Below, piece after piece: positions 59,306-64,000 of a DNA stretch of 64,000 nucleotides. Location of the stretch: contig NZ_JACHMO010000001.1 in assembly GCF_014205015.1 (NCBI RefSeq), forward strand, positions 2,356,001 through 2,420,000. The letters run 5' to 3'. Source of the DNA: Saccharothrix ecbatanensis. Its GTDB lineage: Bacteria; Actinomycetota; Actinomycetes; Mycobacteriales; Pseudonocardiaceae. A program made the translations under genes and the position numbers. The notes below the pieces were generated by a model, which saw nothing but the letters and a program-made list of their open reading frames with translations, ran no database searches and was not told the DNA's origin. Numbering within the stretch: position 1 is the first letter of the stretch; each line of letters starts with the position of its first letter.

Positions 59306-59932
59306 CCGACCGCTGTCTGCCCGGTTGGCTGTCCGGGCCGCCGTGACCGGGACCGGTTCGTCGCCGACTTCGAGCGCGAGGCCGTGCGCTTGTTCGACAG
59401 CGTGGTGGCCGGCAGCGCCGAGGTGCGCTCGTTCGTGACGCCCCAGGAGATCGCCGCCGGTTCGCTGTCCCAGGCCCGCAAGATCGAGGTGATGCGGGCG
59501 ATGTGCGACGCGAGTCAGGCCGGCGGCTCCGTTGCGCCAGTTGCCGAAGGCTGCGCGTAGGGCGGACTGTCCGTTGTAGATGGTCGTGGGCTGTGCCGAC
59601 CGAGCCCGAGCATCGACAGCGCCTTGTAGACGCTGGAGTGCGGCGCGCGCCGGAGCACACCTTCGTCGGTCCGCCATTTCGGGCTTCGTGACGCCTTGCA
59701 TCCGCTCTCTGTCTTGATCGACGAGCAGGACGGTCGGATGTCGCCCGAACTCGTGAACTTTGGCGGGTTTCCGGTCCCCGACACCCACAGCGGCCACGTG
59801 TGATGTGACCGACCGGATGAACCTTCGCCGAGGGCCGCAACCTGGCCGAGTGGTGTTCGGTCCGGGCACCACTCTTAGCTCTGGGTGACTGTTAGCTTGC
59901 GGACAGCAATGAATCCAGACGAGGAGGCGATC
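59306..59932. other. Gene-poor interval with decayed open frames
   Basis: No intact gene. A startless frame 59342-59560 (+) reads RDRDRFVADFEREAVRLFDSV...ARKIEVMRAMC with good codon use and looks like the end of a lost gene. On the minus strand 59784-59515 reads PHSSVYKALSMLGLGR, also without clear context. Both end abruptly; family not identified. Confidence 0.5.
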
Positions 59933-60241
59933 GTGAAACGCAGGTTCGGTGTCGTGCTCGGCGGGCTCGCGTCCGTCATCCTGCTGGCTCCGCTCGCCCC
60001 GCCGGCGCAAGCGGCAACCGGGCAGGTTGCGGTGTTCTCGGTCGAGTTCCTTCCACTTGAGACCTATGAGAACCCCAGGGGCTGCAAGGTACTTCCGGCC
60101 GGCGCGCACGTGTTGGCAAACCTGACCGACGGCGACGTGACGATCTTCAGCGACCAGCTGTGCCTCACGCCGGCCATGGTCACGGTGCCGGCGGGGTACG
60201 GCACGCACGTGCCGTCGCTCGGCGCGGCGTTCCGCGCCTGA
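59933..60241 (+). CDS. Small secreted protein
   Basis: 102 residues. Signal peptide KRRFGVVLGGLASVILLAPLAPPAQA, then ~75 mature residues with two cysteines (GCKVLP, QLCLTP) that could form one disulfide. GAGGAGG 5 nt before GTG. No family recognised; the beta-rich mature part resembles small actinobacterial secreted proteins. Confidence 0.7.
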   Translation: MKRRFGVVLGGLASVILLAPLAPPAQAATGQVAVFSVEFLPLETYENPRGCKVLPAGAHVLANLTDGDVTIFSDQLCLTPAMVTVPAGYGTHVPSLGAAFRA

Positions 60242-60284
60242 ACCCTGTCCGCGCAAACGAATCCGATGAAGTGGAAAGGCGCAA

Positions 60285-61532
60285 GTGTCCTTCGATCTGG
60301 TCGTGGTCGGAGTCGGCTACGTCGGGCTGCCGCTCGCGGCGGCGGCCACCGCCGGGGGTCTGTCGGTGGCCGGGTACGACACCAGTCCGGACGTGGTCCG
60401 TACCCTCACCGAGGGCCGCTCGCACGTGCTGGACGTGCCGTCCGCCGAGCTGCGGGTGATGCGCGCCAGGGGTTTCACCCCCACGACCGACCCTTCGGTG
60501 ATCGCCGGGGCCGACACCGTGGTGATCTGCGTGCCGACCGGTTTAGGCGCCGACGGTCGACCTGACCTGGGTGCGGTCCGTGCCGCCGCCGAGACCGTGT
60601 CCGAGCACCTGAGGCCCGGCACGCTGGTGGTCCTGGAGTCGACCAGCTTTCCCGGCACCACCGACGAGGTGCTGCGGCCCGTGCTGGAGCGGCACGGTCT
60701 GCTTGCCGGAGAGGACTTCCCGCTCGGCTACTCGCCCGAACGGGTCGACCCCGGCAACCGGCACTACGGCATCCGCAACACACCCAAGGTGGTGAGCGGG
60801 CACACGCCGTTGTGCGCGAAGCACTGCGCCACGTTCTACAGCCGGTTCGTCGACACGGTCGTGGTGGCGCGCGGCACCCGTGAGGCCGAGATGGCGAAGC
60901 TGCTGGAGAATACCTACCGGTACGTGAACATCGCGCTGGTCAACGAGATCGCCGTGTTCTGCGACCGGATCGGCGTGGACGTGTGGGACGTGCTGCACTG
61001 CGCGGCCACCAAACCGTTCGGCTTCCAGCCCTTCACCCCCGGGCCGGGCGTCGGCGGGCACTGCATCCCGATCGACCCGCGCTACCTGCTGGACAAGGCC
61101 CGCCGTGAAGGCGCCCGGCTCGGCGTGGTGGAGGCCGCGCGGCTGGTCGACTCGGCGATGCCGTCCTATGTGGTCGAACGCGCGGTGCGGTTGCTGGCCG
61201 ATGAGGGCGTGCCGGTGGAGGGTGCGCGGATCCTGCTGTTGGGTGTCTCCTACAAGGCCGATGTGCCGGACACGCGTGAGTCCGCCGCGTTCCGGATCGT
61301 CGACGAGCTGTGCGCGCTCGGCGCGGTGGTGGGCTACCACGACCCGGTGGCCGGCGCCGTGACCGCGCTGGGTCCGCCCGTCGCCGACCTCGACTCCGCG
61401 CTGCGCACGAGCGACGCCACCGTGCTGCTCGTCGCGCACAGCGGCTACGACCTCGGCCGCCTGGCCAGGAACGCGCGGCGGCTGCTCGATGTCACGGGCA
61501 GCGTGCCGGGAGGGGAGGTCATGCGCCTCTGA
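60285..61532 (+). CDS. UDP-sugar (nucleotide-sugar) dehydrogenase
   Basis: 415 residues with all three domains of UDP-glucose/UDP-ManNAc dehydrogenases: NAD loop VVGVGYVGLPLAAA, ESTSFPGTTDEVLRPVLE and NTPKVVSGHTPL in the first half, catalytic Cys in GVGGHCIPIDPRYL, and the C-terminal LGVSYKADVPDTRESAAF. The GHCIPIDP form and gap pattern fit the WecC/UDP-HexNAc dehydrogenase branch. Oxidises a nucleotide sugar to the uronic acid for a surface glycan. GTG 60285 with GGAAAGG upstream. No glycosyltransferase genes are next to it. Confidence 0.9.
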   Translation: MSFDLVVVGVGYVGLPLAAAATAGGLSVAGYDTSPDVVRTLTEGRSHVLDVPSAELRVMRARGFTPTTDPSVIAGADTVVICVPTGLGADGRPDLGAVRAAAETVSEHLRPGTLVVLESTSFPGTTDEVLRPVLERHGLLAGEDFPLGYSPERVDPGNRHYGIRNTPKVVSGHTPLCAKHCATFYSRFVDTVVVARGTREAEMAKLLENTYRYVNIALVNEIAVFCDRIGVDVWDVLHCAATKPFGFQPFTPGPGVGGHCIPIDPRYLLDKARREGARLGVVEAARLVDSAMPSYVVERAVRLLADEGVPVEGARILLLGVSYKADVPDTRESAAFRIVDELCALGAVVGYHDPVAGAVTALGPPVADLDSALRTSDATVLLVAHSGYDLGRLARNARRLLDVTGSVPGGEVMRL

Positions 61533-61623
61533 GACGCCCCGACGGGGGAGCCGGTCCGGAGACCGGATTCGCACGCCGATTTTCGCTGGAACAACGTTTT
61601 TCACACTGAGGAGAATCCCCGAA

Positions 61624-62166
61624 ATGGTCATGTCCACGACCGTCAAGAACGATCGGCTCAAGAAGCGCTTCGAGAAGTGGGACGTCAACGGCAACGGCCG
61701 GATCGAGAAGTCCGACTACGAGGCCGAGGCGCACCGCATCATCCAGGCGTTCGGCGAGGACCCGGCGTCCCCGCAGGCGCGGGCGCTCCTCGACGCCTAC
61801 GTCTCCATGTTCGAGTTCCTGGCGACCAAGGCCGGGGTCAGCGTGAACGGCGCGATGACCGAGGACCAGTTCCTGAGCGTCGTCGAGGCGCAGGTGTTCG
61901 CCGAGGGCGACGCCGGCTTCAACCGCGTGATCCGGCCGACCGTCGCGGCGATGGTCGGGCTGTGCGACACCGACGGCGACGGCGAGGTCAGCCCGTCGGA
62001 GTTCCGCAGGTGGCTGGAAGCGATCGGCGTGGACGCCTCGTCCGCGGTCGAGTCCTTCCGCACGATCGACGTCAACGGCAGCGGGACGTTGACCGTGGAC
62101 GAGCTGGTGGCCGCGGTGCGCGCCTACCACTTCGGCACCCTGGACGTGCCGCTCCTCGGTCACTGA
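61624..62166 (+). CDS. Calerythrin-like EF-hand calcium-binding protein
   Basis: 180 residues, close to calerythrin of Saccharopolyspora erythraea in length and layout. Canonical EF loops: 20-31 (DVNGNGRIEKSD), 115-126 (DTDGDGEVSPSE) and 149-160 (DVNGSGTLTVDE); the second hand around NGAMTEDQF is degenerate. The C-terminus FGTLDVPLLGH matches that family. Cytosolic calcium sensor or buffer. Confidence 0.93.
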   Translation: MVMSTTVKNDRLKKRFEKWDVNGNGRIEKSDYEAEAHRIIQAFGEDPASPQARALLDAYVSMFEFLATKAGVSVNGAMTEDQFLSVVEAQVFAEGDAGFNRVIRPTVAAMVGLCDTDGDGEVSPSEFRRWLEAIGVDASSAVESFRTIDVNGSGTLTVDELVAAVRAYHFGTLDVPLLGH

Positions 62167-62179
62167 CCTGACGCACACG

Positions 62180-62214
62180 AACGGCGCCCCGGGGACGATC
62201 CCCGGGGCGCCGTT
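62180..62214. terminator. Strong bidirectional terminator
   Basis: A perfect 16-bp stem (62180-62195 with 62199-62214) with a CGA loop, between the convergent EF-hand gene and the 137-residue protein gene. Confidence 0.92.
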
Positions 62215-62225
62215 TCGCGTGAAGG

Positions 62226-62639
62226 TCAGACGGCGGGAACGACCGCCGGGCTGAACACCACGCCCATCTCGGGCCGCAGGCCGAGTTCCGGGCCGGTGCG
62301 CGGGGTGGGGGTGCTGATCAGGATGTTGTAGTGGTTCGGGTGGTGGCAGGCGTCGAACCCGAGCACGGTGCCGACCAGACCGCCGTCGCACCACACCTCG
62401 TCGCCCCGGTCGATCACGCCCGCGTTGGCGATCTCCACGAACCCGAGGAACGCGACCCGGTCGACGCGCGCGCCCGGCGTGGTGTCGTGGTGGTCGGTGG
62501 TCACCAGCTCGTGCACCTCACCGCGGCGCACGCAGCGGCTCGCGTACGGCTCCAGGCTCATCCCGCGGTCGTCGCGGCGGTGCACCAGGACCTTCACCAC
62601 CCTGCTGCCGACCGCCCGCTTGTCGCCGTCCTCCAGCAT
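62226..62639 (-). CDS. Hypothetical beta-rich protein in dehydrogenase operon
   Basis: 137 residues. VVKVLVHRRDDRGMSLEPYASRCVRRGEVHELVTTDHHDTTPGARVDRVAFLGFVEI and GTVLGFDACHHPNHYNILI (separate segments) suggest a barrel-like metabolite-binding protein with several His; a DUF6917-like assignment is possible but unverified. Its ATG overlaps the stop of the Gfo/Idh gene (TGATG), so it belongs to that pathway, perhaps as an accessory to a sugar or polyol enzyme. Confidence 0.6.
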   Translation of the reverse strand: MLEDGDKRAVGSRVVKVLVHRRDDRGMSLEPYASRCVRRGEVHELVTTDHHDTTPGARVDRVAFLGFVEIANAGVIDRGDEVWCDGGLVGTVLGFDACHHPNHYNILISTPTPRTGPELGLRPEMGVVFSPAVVPAV

Positions 62640-63541
62640 CACGCGCCCTCTCGTCGGTATGCCTCGTCCACCAGGTCCAGCGCGGCCAGGCCGCCGTCCC
62701 GCCACGCCGGACCGAGTGCCACGGCGTGCGCGAAGTCGTGCAGCACGCCGGTGTACTCGTGCCACAGCGAGCCCTTGAACTCGTCGAAGCCGGCGAGCAT
62801 GTCCGCCCGCAGCGCGGTTCCGTCGGTCAACCGGACCGTCACGTCCTTCGTCTCGCCCGGGTGCGACCAGTCCAGCTCCACCGTCGCCGGCGCGGTCCCG
62901 CGCACGTGCAGCACGGCATGCCGGTCGACGCCCGCCGTGCGCGTGATCCGCACCGACTCCAGCGTCAGCTCGCCGAGGAACAGCCGGACCAGGTCCAGCG
63001 CGTTCGGCCCGTTGTCCGCCACGCACCCGCCGCCGGACCGGGCCGGGTCGAGGTACCAGCGGTCGCGGCCGACGTGCTCCTCGATCCGTTCCAGGTAGCG
63101 CACGGTCAGCTCGGCGATCGGCGCGCCGCCGGTCAGCTTGTCCCGCAACGCCAGCACGTTCGCGTTGTACCGGCGGTGGAACGCGGTGAACAGCGCCACG
63201 TCCCGCGCCCGCGCCGCCTCGGCCACCGCCAGACCATCCCGCAGCGTGGTGGCCAGCGGCTTTTCCACGCACACCGGCAGCCCGCACGCGATGGCGTCGA
63301 GCGCGACGCCCGCGTGGACGTCGTTCGGCGCCGTCACCACCACCGCGTCGAGGCCGCCCGCGTCGAGCATCGCGCGATGTGACCGGTACACCGGCACGCG
63401 GTGCCCGGCGGTCGCCTGTTCGTCCGGATCGCACACGGCGGCCAGTTCGAAGCGCGGCGAGGAGGCGATCGCGGCCAGGTAGAACCGCGAGATCACCCCC
63501 AGCCCCACCACGCCCAACCGGATGATCTGGTGCCCGGTCAT
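62639..63541 (-). CDS. Gfo/Idh/MocA family oxidoreductase
   Basis: 300 residues. NAD(P) loop IIRLGVVGLGVISRFYLAAI, then VVVTAPNDVHAGVALDAIACGLPVCVEKPLATT with the EKP signature, and AFHRRYNAN. Acts on a sugar, inositol or related polyol. Overlaps both neighbours (ATGA at 63541-63538; TGATG at 62639), so it is coupled to the Ldh-type dehydrogenase and the small protein. Confidence 0.92.
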   Translation of the reverse strand: MTGHQIIRLGVVGLGVISRFYLAAIASSPRFELAAVCDPDEQATAGHRVPVYRSHRAMLDAGGLDAVVVTAPNDVHAGVALDAIACGLPVCVEKPLATTLRDGLAVAEAARARDVALFTAFHRRYNANVLALRDKLTGGAPIAELTVRYLERIEEHVGRDRWYLDPARSGGGCVADNGPNALDLVRLFLGELTLESVRITRTAGVDRHAVLHVRGTAPATVELDWSHPGETKDVTVRLTDGTALRADMLAGFDEFKGSLWHEYTGVLHDFAHAVALGPAWRDGGLAALDLVDEAYRREGA

Positions 63542-64000
63542 CCCGCCTCCCTCAGCTCGGGCGCGACCGCGCGCAGCTCCTCGTACAACTCCACCGGCAC
63601 CGGAACGCCGTGCGCCCGCCGCCACCGCGCCCGTTCACCCTCGTGCCACCCCGGGTACGACACCGCCTTGCGCGGGTCGACGGGCAGCGCGCCCACCACC
63701 GCCCCGAACAGCGCCGACGCGTCCTCGGCGAACCCGGACCGCAGCGCCGACGGTGCGAACGCCAACGCCGTCACCCCGATGTCGTCGTCCTGCGACACCG
63801 ACGACGTCGGTCCCGTCGTCGCACCCGGCACCAGCGCGGCCAGCACCTCGACCAGCAGACCGAGCCCGAAACCCTTGTACGCGCCCGTTTCCGCCGCGCC
63901 GCCCAGCCACAGCAGGTGGCCGTCGCCCCGGTCGAACGCGGCCGGGTCGGTCACCGGCGTCCCGTCGTCCGCGGCCAGCCACCCCGGCGGGATCTCCTCA
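63538..64000 (-). CDS. Ldh-family (malate/sulfolactate-type) dehydrogenase, partial
   Basis: Runs off the right end; 154 C-terminal residues visible, starting EEIPPGWLAADDGTPVTDPAAF. GAAETGAYKGFGLGLLVEVLAALVPGA is the family signature (K-G-x-G-L-x-x-x-x-E), and WHEGERARWRRAHGVPVPVELYEEL the usual C-terminus. These NAD(P)-dependent 2-hydroxyacid or delta-1-piperideine-2-carboxylate type enzymes often accompany Gfo/Idh proteins in catabolic operons. Confidence 0.88.
   Translation of the reverse strand, partial: EEIPPGWLAADDGTPVTDPAAFDRGDGHLLWLGGAAETGAYKGFGLGLLVEVLAALVPGATTGPTSSVSQDDDIGVTALAFAPSALRSGFAEDASALFGAVVGALPVDPRKAVSYPGWHEGERARWRRAHGVPVPVELYEELRAVAPELREAG

Overview
The window is about 70% GC, with strong G/C preference at third codon positions, many GTG starts, short intergenic gaps and frequent ATGA/GTGA/TGATG gene overlaps. 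Together with DasR- and CebR-type control sites, F420-type oxidoreductases, a calerythrin-like EF-hand protein and large secreted CAZymes, this points to a filamentous actinomycete, most likely of the Pseudonocardiaceae (Saccharothrix/Lentzea/Actinosynnema-like). The genus is inference; no rRNA is present.

Layout. 0-3.2 kb: 3' part of a secreted GH87-like glucanase with two discoidin domains, then a divergent MarR regulator/WrbA-type quinone reductase pair sharing a perfect operator. 3.4-10.5 kb: an MFS exporter and a four-gene TelA (toxic-anion-resistance type) operon: binding protein, TelA, VWA-binding-protein fusion, small XpaC-like membrane protein. A tnpB-only IS200/IS605-type element sits exactly between the first two genes; removing it in silico restores a TGATG stop/start overlap. 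10.8-19.2 kb: secreted plant-polysaccharide degradation (GH10 xylanase, SGNH esterase, AA10 LPMO under a perfect CebR box, three tandem PL1 pectate lyases). 19.2-20 kb: a tRNA island with an unusual tRNA-Cys, a tRNA-Arg and a LAGLIDADG-like fragment. 20-27.7 kb: a 1091-residue HEAT-repeat protein, a lipoprotein, M20 peptidase, ArsR/AHSA1 pair and STAS protein. 27.7-28.75 kb: about 1 kb of non-coding tandem repeats. 28.75-41 kb: mixed metabolism and transport (R2K ATP-grasp, GNAT, large-subunit catalase, bile-acid-symporter family, a four-gene MFS/S1P-lyase-like/SDR/kinase operon, TetR/NmrA pair).

41-48 kb is a das-type chitobiose/GlcNAc locus: a DasR-like GntR regulator divergent from dasA-dasB-dasC-dasD (GH20), extended by a CBM3-GH16 enzyme. 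48.5-51.1 kb: BlaI/M56 sensor pair followed by a CcsB-type cytochrome c biogenesis operon with BlaI-like operators. 51.6-56 kb: a compact redox cluster (FAD-Rieske oxidoreductase, YbdK-type ligase, heme-oxygenase-like diiron protein, CDGSH protein, HemK2-like methyltransferase) whose product is not evident. 57-64 kb: secreted endonuclease I, LLM-class oxidoreductase, a decayed stretch, nucleotide-sugar dehydrogenase, calerythrin-like protein, and the end of a polyol/sugar dehydrogenase operon that runs off the window.

The clearest unit of function is extracellular polysaccharide breakdown (alpha-glucan, xylan, cellulose/chitin, pectin, beta-glucan) coupled to sugar uptake and sensing. The most novel-looking parts are the interrupted TelA operon with its RNA-guided nuclease element, the BlaI-CcsB link and the diiron/CDGSH/Rieske cluster. 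All assignments come from reading motifs by eye; no database search was run.
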